From Burkholderiaceae bacterium (lineage in GTDB: Bacteria; Pseudomonadota; Gammaproteobacteria; Burkholderiales; Burkholderiaceae), in assembly GCA_947448695.1 (NCBI GenBank), contig CANFOL010000004.1, positions 62,001 through 126,000 of the forward strand: DNA of 64,000 nucleotides. Direction: 5' to 3'. Position numbers and translations under genes: made by a program. Of the stretch, positions 26,578 through 34,839 are shown in pieces. The notes beneath the pieces were generated by a model, which saw only the letters and a program-made list of their open reading frames with translations, had not been told where the DNA came from and made no database searches. The first letter of the stretch is position 1. The number at the start of each line of letters is the position of its first letter.

Positions 26578-27255
26578 ATGAAATTAAAATTAACGATCCT
26601 AATAATTTTTACTGTACTAATGACGCCATTGGTATTATATAAATTTCATTTAATCAACTTCAATCTAATCAAAAATGATACTCCTCATGCGGAGTTAAAA
26701 GCAGATTTAGACTCTAAAACTCAATCGAAGATAAGTCCAGAAGAAGCTAAATTAGAACTTTTAAAGTTTCTAGATAAAGATAACGGCGGGCTTTCTTTTG
26801 TAGAGCTTGCTCCAATTTTCGTTAATTTACCAGCAGATAACAAACGTGGTGGTGAAAGAAGTGTTGAAGCGGTGATCATCGTTCAAATCAAAAATAACTC
26901 TCTAGAATTGGCTCTTGAAAATAACAAACATTTAGTTAGAGACAAAATCACCTCTACTCTCTCTTTAAGAGATGCAAAACAGTTACTAGATTTATCCTCT
27001 AGAGAAATTGTTGCTTCAGAAATTACTTTAGTACTGAACTCAATTTTTGAGCCAGAACTCACTCAAGCTTTTTTAACATTTCGAAAAGATGATTTGAGCC
27101 ACATTAAAAATATTGTAAGGCTTCAAAATGCAGGCGTCTTACCACAAGATATTTCCTCAAATATAACTCCTACAATGACTCAACTAGGTAAGGAGTTAAC
27201 TGCTTCATCTTTACCAATCAAAAACGTTTTGTTTAAAGAACTTAAAATAAATTAA
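26578..27255 (+). CDS. FliL-like membrane protein, isolated from other flagellar genes
   Basis: The 225-residue protein has one N-terminal membrane helix (residues 5-25) and a linker. A region matching the FliL pattern follows: SFVELAPIFVNLP (73-85), VEAVIIVQI (96-104), NKHLVRDKITSTLS (116-129) and SREIVASEITLVLNSIF (141-157). The end, LPIKNVLFKELKIN (212-225), matches the usual FliL C-terminus. About 50 residues between them are extra. FliL rings brace flagellar stators. It stands alone between metabolic genes, so it may be a second or specialised FliL, for example for a non-flagellar stator. The identification rests on pattern recognition only. Confidence 0.6.
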   Translation: MKLKLTILIIFTVLMTPLVLYKFHLINFNLIKNDTPHAELKADLDSKTQSKISPEEAKLELLKFLDKDNGGLSFVELAPIFVNLPADNKRGGERSVEAVIIVQIKNNSLELALENNKHLVRDKITSTLSLRDAKQLLDLSSREIVASEITLVLNSIFEPELTQAFLTFRKDDLSHIKNIVRLQNAGVLPQDISSNITPTMTQLGKELTASSLPIKNVLFKELKIN

Positions 27256-27345
27256 TACAGTAATTACACGCTTTTACTAAATGTTGATTCCTTGAATTCT
27301 TTCATAGCAGTTCTTTTGGAGCATAAAAGCTCATCCAACTTTATG

Positions 27346-28641
27346 TCAGCCCACAATCGTAGTGCGACACTCTCCAAAACCAATTCTGACCTGTCCATCT
27401 TTTTTACAATACGCTTTAAAAATTACAGTATCCCCATTTTCTAAAAAACTACGTTTTTCACCCTGGCCTAATTCAATCGGCTCTTTTCCTCCGCGCGTCA
27501 ACTCTAGCAACGATCCGACTTCCTGCTCCATTGGCCCAGATAAAGTACCAGTTCCCATTAAATCACCAGCATTCAAATTACATCCATTACTAGCATGATG
27601 AGTAATCAATTGAGCAATTGACCAATACGCAGCTTTTGAAAACTCTGATGTAACAATCCGCTCTGCCGGTAATTGCTTTTCTTTCATCAATGCAGTCTGT
27701 AAATATATTTCTAAATGAATTTCTATTCCTCCAAATAATTCATTATTTTTACTATTTAGATAAGAAAGTGGCTGAGGAAAATTGTCAGCCCTTAACCAAG
27801 CCTTTCTAAAAGGCTCAAGCGCATGTCGGGTCACAATCCATGGTGAAATACTAGTAGCAAAGTTTTTTGCTAAGAAAGGCCCTAAAGGCACTGCTTCCCA
27901 TGCTTGAATGTCCCGAGCTGACCAATCATTTAAAATACACATTCCGAAAAAATGCTCTTCAGCCTCATCTACGAGAATAGGCACTCCTTGTTCATTCGAT
28001 TTTCCAATAAAGACTCCAAGCTCCAACTCATAATCTAATCGACGTGTTGGTTGAAAATATGGCGGCTTACCTTCGCTAGCCCGAGTTTGGCCAATTGGCC
28101 GCTTGATATTGACACCTGATGGAATAATAGAAGAGGATCGGCCATGATAGCCAACTGGAATCCACTGGTAATTTGGCGCCAGAGGTTGCTCAGGCCTTAA
28201 CATTGAACCAACATTGGTAGCATGATAAATTCCTGCATAAAAATCAGTAAAGTCCGGTATTTCACAGGGTAAATGCATTTTTACTTCAGACTGATGAATG
28301 ATGATTGGTTCTAAGATAGCCTGATTCTTACTGTTGATACTTAAAAGATCTTTTATAAATTCACGGCATAGCACCTGTTCATGGTTTGATATTGCCATAA
28401 ATTCATTCATTTTTAGATCATCGAAGTGTTGAAAACTATTTTTTAAATGAAGGGGAATTTCAATTAATTTTGATAAATCTGTCAGCGGTAATATGTGGCT
28501 ACCAATTGCTACGCCAATTTTTTTTGAGGCCAATGGATCTTGCACGGCATGAAAACAACCATATGGAAGATTCTCTATAGGAAAGTCACATGACTCCATA
28601 TTCGCGCTTGATACCCAACTACCTATCGTCTGTTGATTCAT
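27346..28641 (-). CDS. fahA: Fumarylacetoacetase
   Basis: The 431-residue protein matches fumarylacetoacetate hydrolase in length. It carries DFYAGIYHATNVGSMLRP, VGYHGRSSSIIPSGVNIKRP, LDYELELGVFIGKSNEQG (metal-ligand Glu residues), FGMCILNDWSARDIQAWE and GTGTLSGPMEQEVGS. It cleaves fumarylacetoacetate to fumarate and acetoacetate, the last step of tyrosine and homogentisate breakdown. Homogentisate dioxygenase is not adjacent. A CoA-transferase gene lies upstream on the same strand, 99 bp away. Confidence 0.92.
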   Translation of the reverse strand: MNQQTIGSWVSSANMESCDFPIENLPYGCFHAVQDPLASKKIGVAIGSHILPLTDLSKLIEIPLHLKNSFQHFDDLKMNEFMAISNHEQVLCREFIKDLLSINSKNQAILEPIIIHQSEVKMHLPCEIPDFTDFYAGIYHATNVGSMLRPEQPLAPNYQWIPVGYHGRSSSIIPSGVNIKRPIGQTRASEGKPPYFQPTRRLDYELELGVFIGKSNEQGVPILVDEAEEHFFGMCILNDWSARDIQAWEAVPLGPFLAKNFATSISPWIVTRHALEPFRKAWLRADNFPQPLSYLNSKNNELFGGIEIHLEIYLQTALMKEKQLPAERIVTSEFSKAAYWSIAQLITHHASNGCNLNAGDLMGTGTLSGPMEQEVGSLLELTRGGKEPIELGQGEKRSFLENGDTVIFKAYCKKDGQVRIGFGECRTTIVG

Positions 28642-28740
28642 TTTTTTATTCTTTATAAAATATTAGTTATTGTTTTTCATATCTAAAACATGATAACAAG
28701 ATTAAATCATTCATTTTCTAATAGAAAATTCTTACAAAAA

Positions 28741-29967
28741 TTATTCTTTATCCTTTGATTTTTCATTACTCATCTTGCTAGACCAAATCACTCCACTAGA
28801 GTAAAGAGCCTGAATTTGACTTTCTGTTAACCCAATTTGTTTGAAGACATTTTCATTATCTTGTCCAATTTCAGGTGCAGTTCGTTGAAGTTGCCCAGGT
28901 GTCCTTGATAACTTTGGCACAATTCCGGGTACGAGTAATTCGCTTCCATCGGAATCTTTTTGGGAAATAATCATCTCTCGAGCCCGAAAATGAGGGTCAA
29001 TAGCAATATCTGCCGCAGTGTAAATTTTCCCTGCTGGAACTTTAGCTTTCTCTAAAACTTGCAGAACTTGATCTACTCCATGCAAAATCGTCCATGCCCC
29101 AATCACCTCATCAATCTTTGCAATATGTTTAACTCTCCCGGTATTATCCGCATAAGCAGGATTTGAGGCCATCTCCGGTTGTCCGATAACGGTCATTAAC
29201 CGTTTAAAAATACTATCCCCATTCCCCGCAATCAGAACATAACCCCCATCCTTACATAAATATGCATTCGATGGAGCAATCCCCGGTAATGCGCTCCCTG
29301 CAGCCTGTCGAACCTCACCAAATGCACTATATTCCGGCAATAAACTCTCCATACAATTAAATACTGCTTCATATAGGCCAATATCGATAATTTGGCCTAA
29401 TCCACTGTGGTTACGCTCATGTAAAGCTAACAAAATACCTATCACACCATGCAGTGCTGCCAGAGTATCCCCTATACTAACTCCCACTCTTACTGGTACT
29501 CTTCCAGGTTCAGCCGTTAAGTGTCTTAATCCTCCCATAGCCTCTGCAACGACACCAAAACCTGGTCTGTCACGATAAGGTCCCGTTTGACCATATCCAC
29601 TAATACGTAAAATAATTAATCGTGGATTGAGGATTAATAAGTCTTTTGGATCAAGCCCCCACTCCTCAAGGGTTCCGGGACGAAAATTCTCAATCATGAT
29701 GTCACATTCTGCGACTAACGACCGAATTAACTCTTGAGCTTCTGGGCTCTTCAAATCCAAGGATATTGATTTTTTATTGCGTGATTGAACTTGCCACCAT
29801 ACAGATGTGCCGTTTTTTAATAACCGCCACTTGCGAAGTGCATCACCTGTAACAGGAGTTTCCACTTTAACAACGTCAGCACCAAAATCTGCCAAAGTTT
29901 TACCTGCAAAAGGGCCCGCAATTAACTGCCCCATCTCTAAAACTTTTATACCCGTCAAGCAACTCAC
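28741..29967 (-). CDS. CaiB/BaiF family CoA-transferase (class III), second copy
   Basis: The 408-residue protein opens with IKVLEMGQLIAGPFAGKTLADFGADVVKVE and has the putative catalytic Asp in VGVSIGDTLAALHG. It is closer in wording to succinyl-CoA-dependent and formyl-CoA transferases than the copy at 1880. The GTG start is supported by AAGGAG five bases upstream. It is divergent from a Bug protein gene, hinting at shared control of uptake and activation of a carboxylic acid. Confidence 0.87.
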   Translation of the reverse strand: MSCLTGIKVLEMGQLIAGPFAGKTLADFGADVVKVETPVTGDALRKWRLLKNGTSVWWQVQSRNKKSISLDLKSPEAQELIRSLVAECDIMIENFRPGTLEEWGLDPKDLLILNPRLIILRISGYGQTGPYRDRPGFGVVAEAMGGLRHLTAEPGRVPVRVGVSIGDTLAALHGVIGILLALHERNHSGLGQIIDIGLYEAVFNCMESLLPEYSAFGEVRQAAGSALPGIAPSNAYLCKDGGYVLIAGNGDSIFKRLMTVIGQPEMASNPAYADNTGRVKHIAKIDEVIGAWTILHGVDQVLQVLEKAKVPAGKIYTAADIAIDPHFRAREMIISQKDSDGSELLVPGIVPKLSRTPGQLQRTAPEIGQDNENVFKQIGLTESQIQALYSSGVIWSSKMSNEKSKDKE

Positions 29968-29985
29968 ACAAACTCCTTAAATGAT

Positions 29986-30012
29986 AAAATTTATTTTGCT
30001 GAAAATAATTTT
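29986..30012. repeat. AT-rich inverted repeat in divergent CoA-transferase/Bug promoter region
   Basis: AAAATTTATTTT and AAAATAATTTT face each other around a 4-nt centre (GCTG), with one unpaired base. It lies 19 bp upstream of the CoA-transferase start and 86 bp upstream of the Bug start. No U-run follows on either strand and no regulator gene is adjacent. It may be a regulator site or simply AT-rich promoter DNA. Confidence 0.3.
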
Positions 30013-30097
30013 ATAAACTAGTAGGCATTATTCTTAGCTAAATTGATTGTGTAATAATAATTTACTTTTCCATTAGTTCAATCTAGGGGTCTTTGAA

Positions 30098-31069
30098 ATG
30101 TCTATCAAACCATCCATTAAGCATATTTTCATTGGTTTTTTTCTACTTGCAACAATGGCCAGTAAAGCGGAAACTTTTCCTGATCGTGCCATTTCTTTGA
30201 TTGTGCCAAATCCTCCAGGAGGTGTTGTCGATACTTCTGCTAGATTAGTGAGCGATCCACTAAGTCAATTATTGCACCAACCCGTGGTTGTAGAAAATAA
30301 AGCCGGGGGTAGTGGCAATATTGCTTATCAGCAGGTTGCTAAAGGAGCAAAGGATGGCTATTCAATTCTAGTGTCGTATTCTGGATACCATATCGCTAAC
30401 CCAATTTTACAAGACAAACTACCTTGGAATGTTAAAGATTTAACACCGGTCGGTTTGATTACCATAGCAACCAATGTAATTACGGTTCACCCATCCATTC
30501 CAGCGAATAATTTAAAAGAATTTATTACGTTTGCAAAAGCAAATCCTGGGAAACTGAATTATGCCTCTCAAGGAAATGGCTCCGTTTCTCATATAGGAAC
30601 AGAAATCTTTAAACAACAAACCAGTGTTGACATGGTTCATGTCCCATACAAGGGATCGGGTGCCGCTATTCAAGATGTCTTGGCTGGTCAAGTCCAAGTA
30701 TTTATCACTACTCCTCCATCCGTTATCGGTCATATTCAAACCGGAAAACTAAAAGCGCTAGCAGTGACTGGCAAAGTACGGCATCCTCTCATGCCGAACG
30801 TTCCTACGGTTGCAGAAGCAGGCTTACCAGGTTTTCAATTAGAGTCTTGGGTTGCGCTGTATGTTGCATCTGGTACTCCAGTTGCTATCATCGACAAATT
30901 AAGTAACAGCCTAAAAACCTCTCTAGAAATGCCTGAAGTCAAACAAAGAGCGGATGCTGCTGGTGTTGAACTTCGCTACTTACCTCCAGTTGAAATGACT
31001 AAGTTGCTCAATCAAGAAATTAGCTCTTGGTCCAAAGCAATTAAATCTGCAAATATTAAATTGGATTAA
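30098..31069 (+). CDS. Bug/TctC family solute-binding protein
   Basis: The 323-residue periplasmic protein has a signal peptide (about residues 1-24, ending MASKAE). The Bug core includes FPDRAISLIVPNPPGGVVDTSARL, VVVENKAGGSGNIAYQQVAK and HVPYKGSGAAIQDVLAGQV. It binds an unknown carboxylate. It diverges from a CoA-transferase gene; no TctAB is nearby. Confidence 0.88.
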   Translation: MSIKPSIKHIFIGFFLLATMASKAETFPDRAISLIVPNPPGGVVDTSARLVSDPLSQLLHQPVVVENKAGGSGNIAYQQVAKGAKDGYSILVSYSGYHIANPILQDKLPWNVKDLTPVGLITIATNVITVHPSIPANNLKEFITFAKANPGKLNYASQGNGSVSHIGTEIFKQQTSVDMVHVPYKGSGAAIQDVLAGQVQVFITTPPSVIGHIQTGKLKALAVTGKVRHPLMPNVPTVAEAGLPGFQLESWVALYVASGTPVAIIDKLSNSLKTSLEMPEVKQRADAAGVELRYLPPVEMTKLLNQEISSWSKAIKSANIKLD

Positions 31070-31086
31070 TTTTTTCCAACAATTGG

Positions 31087-32232
31087 TTAGCTTTGCTTGG
31101 CTGCAAGTACCCATAATGAAGTTAGCTCTTGTGACCGAGCAAAGTGTAAGGGATCATTCCGGTCGTGTACTTTAGGATGCGTGGCTTTTATTCGGACTTG
31201 CTCAACTACGTCCAATCCAGAAATATCAATCCACTCAAGAAGTTCCTCACGGGTTCTAAGTCCTAAATGTTCCGCCAAATCAGAAAGAATTAACCAAGCT
31301 AGTCCCTGGGGCTCAAGATGCAGGGTTAATTGCGTTAAAAATTCTTTTAAGAATTGTGAATCAGGATCATAAATCGCATGTTCAATATTGGATGTTGGTC
31401 TTGCAGGCAACCAAGGGGGATTACAAACCACGAGATCAGCCCTTCCCGGCGGAAATATATTAGTCTGTATAACTTCAATCGTCTTTTGTAGTTTTAGTGC
31501 ATGGACATTTTCTTCAGCACAAGCAATTGCGCGAGGATCAATATCAGTTGCAATAATTCTAGAAAAACCCCTCTGAGCAAGTAATACAGAAAGCACTCCG
31601 GTGCCAGTACCAATATCAAAAGCCAAATTGTGTTTTAAAGGTAATTTAGTTTGCTTAGCCAACTCTAAATACTCACCTCTTACTGGAGAAAAAACGCCAA
31701 AGTGCGGAATGATCCTTTCCTGAATGGCCGAAATTAGTATTTTTTTCTTCCGCCATTCATGAGCACTAACGATCGCTAATAATTGCTTCAAAGGCATTAC
31801 AAATGGTTCTTGAATATCACCCAATACTTCTTTACAAGCCAATGCCACATCTTGAGCTCGCCGTAGTTCAATCACAAAATCTTTATTTAATGAAATCAAT
31901 ATTTGGCCTAAGATCTGGGCTTTATAACCCTGCTGCTGACGATGGGCGGTAAAAATCTCTTGGGGATTTGTAAGCTTTTTTTGAGATCCAACTCTTGGTG
32001 GCTTTTCTAATCTTCTTGAGATTGCTTGTAGTAAATTTCTACCATTTTGATAATCACCAATCCACAAAAGCCCAATATGTTGACGAGCAAATTCAATTGC
32101 TTGCTTAGCAGTGATCGTGTCGTCAATCAAAAGTATCTTCTGTGGGACTGGCAGACCTGCCTCAGAATACCAAGAACTTTTATATTGTATTGACAAGTGT
32201 TCCCATTCAATACTTGGGTAGTGAGGCTTCAT
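31087..32232 (-). CDS. Class I SAM-dependent methyltransferase (small-RNA/protein N-methylase type)
   Basis: The 381-residue protein has an N-terminal domain of about 180 residues, then a SAM-binding fold: motif I LAFDIGTGTGVLSVLLAQRG, acidic motif II IIATDIDPRAIACAEENV and the NPPW catalytic motif in ADLVVCNPPWLPARPTS. The two-domain layout and NPPW recall RsmC/RlmG or HemK-type N-methylases. The target, rRNA base or protein glutamine, cannot be decided. It is convergent with the Bug gene, 17 bp apart. Confidence 0.82.
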   Translation of the reverse strand: MKPHYPSIEWEHLSIQYKSSWYSEAGLPVPQKILLIDDTITAKQAIEFARQHIGLLWIGDYQNGRNLLQAISRRLEKPPRVGSQKKLTNPQEIFTAHRQQQGYKAQILGQILISLNKDFVIELRRAQDVALACKEVLGDIQEPFVMPLKQLLAIVSAHEWRKKKILISAIQERIIPHFGVFSPVRGEYLELAKQTKLPLKHNLAFDIGTGTGVLSVLLAQRGFSRIIATDIDPRAIACAEENVHALKLQKTIEVIQTNIFPPGRADLVVCNPPWLPARPTSNIEHAIYDPDSQFLKEFLTQLTLHLEPQGLAWLILSDLAEHLGLRTREELLEWIDISGLDVVEQVRIKATHPKVHDRNDPLHFARSQELTSLWVLAAKQS

Positions 32233-32437
32233 TCATGACTCTTGGTTACTACAACTTTTCAAGTATATGCTTATTTTTCTGTAATTCACTAAAAAATATG
32301 TAGGTAAAACCTAATATATCGTATTGAAATAACGTAAAAATGAAAGATTTTTGCACTAGGGTAACTACTGTAGTTCATGTATTTCATTTTTAACTTATGT
32401 TAAATTAATTCAAAATCTATCCTGTGTTGGAGACAAA

Positions 32438-33427
32438 ATGAATCAATCTTGCTATGCCATGATTGTTACTAAGCTCGGTGGTCCAGAGGTAATGTCTTAT
32501 ACCTCTATGGAAATGCCCATACCTAAAAAAAATGAAGTCCTAGTAGAACAAACTGCTATTGGTGTTAATTTTGTAGATATTTATTTACGCGCGGGCCAAT
32601 CTCATGCTCATAACCCTGAACCACCCTTCATTACTGGGGTTCATGCGATTGGAATCGTCAAGTTCATTGGCAAGGATGTTACCGAAGTCAAGGTTGGAGA
32701 TCGTGTTACCTACACAAATGCTGGGGTTGGAACTTATTGTTCGCACGTAGCGGTCGCCTCTGACCGTCTAGTTCTAGTACCTCCCCACCTTTCTGATGAG
32801 CGCGTTGCGGCGGGTTTTGTCCGAGTGATGACGGCTCAATATTTATTAAAACAAATGCGCCCTCTAATGCAAGGCGATAAAGTATTAATTCATGCTGCGG
32901 CTGGGGGAACAGGACAAGTTTTAGTGCAATGGGCAAAGCGCATGGGGTTGGAAGTTTTTGCTACAGCCGGCTCAGATGAGAAAGTAAATTTTGTGAAGAC
33001 CTTGGGAGCTGACCATGTCATTAACTATAAGACTCAAAACTTTGTTAGTGAAATAGCAAAAATAACGAATGGCAAAGGTATTAAAGTTGTTTTCGAATCA
33101 GTTGGTAAAGACACATTTATGGGTTCTTTGGAATGTCTTGAACCCAAAGGTCTCGCAATCAATTTTGGCACTGCTTCTGGGCAGGTTGAAAACTTTGCGC
33201 TGCAAACACTGCACTCTAAATCTCTTTGGATTTGTAGGCCTACGCTACGCACCTATATTGCCGATAAGCGGGATTTACAGTCAATGGCAAAAGAAACTTT
33301 TGAGATATTAGGAGATTCCACATTTAGGTTAGATATCGAGGCAACTCTACCTCTAAAAGAAGCTGTAAAGGCTCATTCCATGATCGAAAGCAGAAGCACT
33401 AAAGGTGCGGTAGTACTGATTCCATAA
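32438..33427 (+). CDS. qor: NADPH:quinone oxidoreductase, zeta-crystallin family
   Basis: The 329-residue MDR protein has the N-terminal GroES-like fold (NEVLVEQTAIGVNFVDIYLRAG). The NADPH-binding segment is DKVLIHAAAGGTGQVLVQWAKRMG, with AAGGTG in place of the zinc-ADH GxGxxG. Zinc-ligand cysteines are absent, as expected for Qor. A GGAG ribosome binding site precedes the ATG. The stop codon is immediately followed by the VOC gene. Confidence 0.88.
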   Translation: MNQSCYAMIVTKLGGPEVMSYTSMEMPIPKKNEVLVEQTAIGVNFVDIYLRAGQSHAHNPEPPFITGVHAIGIVKFIGKDVTEVKVGDRVTYTNAGVGTYCSHVAVASDRLVLVPPHLSDERVAAGFVRVMTAQYLLKQMRPLMQGDKVLIHAAAGGTGQVLVQWAKRMGLEVFATAGSDEKVNFVKTLGADHVINYKTQNFVSEIAKITNGKGIKVVFESVGKDTFMGSLECLEPKGLAINFGTASGQVENFALQTLHSKSLWICRPTLRTYIADKRDLQSMAKETFEILGDSTFRLDIEATLPLKEAVKAHSMIESRSTKGAVVLIP

Positions 33428-33838
33428 ATGATGATTCATCTCTCTATCCCAATTCGCTCAATTAACGAAACTCTTTTTTTCTATAGTGAGGTATTAGGAT
33501 GTAAAGCATCGAGGATAACTGAAGACAGAATTGATTTTGATTTTTTTCATCATCATCTTGTTGCCCAACTCTCTTTAGAGGAGGCGACACATCAAAGTGT
33601 ATACATCGGTTCGGAGCCAAATCGTTATCCTCTGAGACATTTTGGGATCATTGTGAATCCGAAGGATTATCACATCATTTTGCAACGAATTCGAGCACAT
33701 ACTATTCAATTCGCAATGCCTCCTCAAGCGATTTTTAAAGGCACTGAACGTGAACAAGATGTTTTTCTAGTATTTGACCCATCAGGTAATGCAATTGAAG
33801 TTAAAGGCATCCAACATCCAGATTCTGTTTTTTCTTAA
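33428..33838 (+). CDS. VOC family protein (glyoxalase/dioxygenase-like)
   Basis: The 136-residue protein has the paired beta-alpha-beta-beta-beta modules of the vicinal oxygen chelate family. Visible are HLSIPIRSINETLFFYSEVLGC, HFGIIVNPKDYHIILQRI and FLVFDPSGNAIEVKG, the last ending with the typical metal-ligand Glu. The ATG directly abuts the qor stop codon, so the two are coupled. The substrate is unknown. Confidence 0.82.
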   Translation: MMIHLSIPIRSINETLFFYSEVLGCKASRITEDRIDFDFFHHHLVAQLSLEEATHQSVYIGSEPNRYPLRHFGIIVNPKDYHIILQRIRAHTIQFAMPPQAIFKGTEREQDVFLVFDPSGNAIEVKGIQHPDSVFS

Positions 33839-33855
33839 AATGAAGGACTCTAATT

Positions 33856-34839
33856 ATGTTTAACTATCTATCTAGTTTTAAAAAATTACTGCTAACAACT
33901 GGACTGATTTTTTTCTCCATTGTTCCTCAATTGTCCCTCGCCGACTATCCAGATAAGCCAATCCGGATGTTAGTAGGATACTCACCCGGAGGGGCTGCTG
34001 ATAATCTGATTCGGCCTTTATCTGACCGTCTTTCTAGAATACTCGGTCAATCCATTGTGATGGAATACCATCCCGGCGCAGGAGGTGCAATTGCAGCAGA
34101 TATTCTCGCAAAATCGCCAGCAGATGGGTATACACTTCATATTACCGACTCTGGCCCTATGACCATTGTGCCGCGAATGAAAAAGACCCCCTATAACCCG
34201 CTCACTGATTTCACACCCCTAGCTATGGTTGGCTCTGGTGGAGTTATCCTTGTAACTCCATCAAACTCATCAGCCACCAATGTTAGGAAACTAATCGAAT
34301 TAATGAAAGAAAAACCAGGCACATGGAGTTATGGAACTTCTGGTATCGGTGGTGTTGGACACCTTGCCGCTGAGCAATTTCAGATTGCAACAGGTACTAA
34401 GCTTACTCATATTCCTTATAAGGGAGGAGCCCCAGCCATCGTCGAACTCATTGGTGGTCATGTGCCACTGTTATTTTCATCTTTAGGTGCTGCATCAGCG
34501 CACATTCAAGCCGGCAGAATAAAACCTTTAGCAGTCACATCAAGTAAGCGCAGCTCGATGTTCCCAGATGTTCCAACTCTTACAGAATCTGGCTATCAAA
34601 ATTTTGATGCCAGTATTTGGTTTGGTGTCGTGGGTCCTGCAAAATTACCTCAAGCAGTTTTGGATAAGTTATTACCTGCATTTAATGCCGCGCTCCAAGA
34701 CACAGTAGTTCAAGAGGCTATTCGAAAAGAAGGATATGATCTCATCCCAATGACTCCAGTGCAAATGCAAAAACAAATCCTTCAAGATCTAGATAGCTGG
34801 GGTAAAGTCATTAAGTCAGCCAATGTTACATATGAATGA
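33856..34839 (+). CDS. Bug/TctC family solute-binding protein
   Basis: The 327-residue periplasmic protein has a signal peptide (ending near VPQLSLADY). Core motifs include YPDKPIRMLVGYSPGGAADNLIR, HPGAGGAIAADILAKSPADG and HIPYKGGAPAIVELIGG. It is third in the qor-VOC-Bug run. Its stop codon abuts that of the convergent molybdenum hydroxylase large subunit with no gap. Confidence 0.88.
   Translation: MFNYLSSFKKLLLTTGLIFFSIVPQLSLADYPDKPIRMLVGYSPGGAADNLIRPLSDRLSRILGQSIVMEYHPGAGGAIAADILAKSPADGYTLHITDSGPMTIVPRMKKTPYNPLTDFTPLAMVGSGGVILVTPSNSSATNVRKLIELMKEKPGTWSYGTSGIGGVGHLAAEQFQIATGTKLTHIPYKGGAPAIVELIGGHVPLLFSSLGAASAHIQAGRIKPLAVTSSKRSSMFPDVPTLTESGYQNFDASIWFGVVGPAKLPQAVLDKLLPAFNAALQDTVVQEAIRKEGYDLIPMTPVQMQKQILQDLDSWGKVIKSANVTYE

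Noticed and set aside
33256..33263. GCCGATAA, resembling the -10 box of a FliA (sigma-28) promoter
   Set aside because: It lies within the qor coding sequence and no flagellar gene follows.
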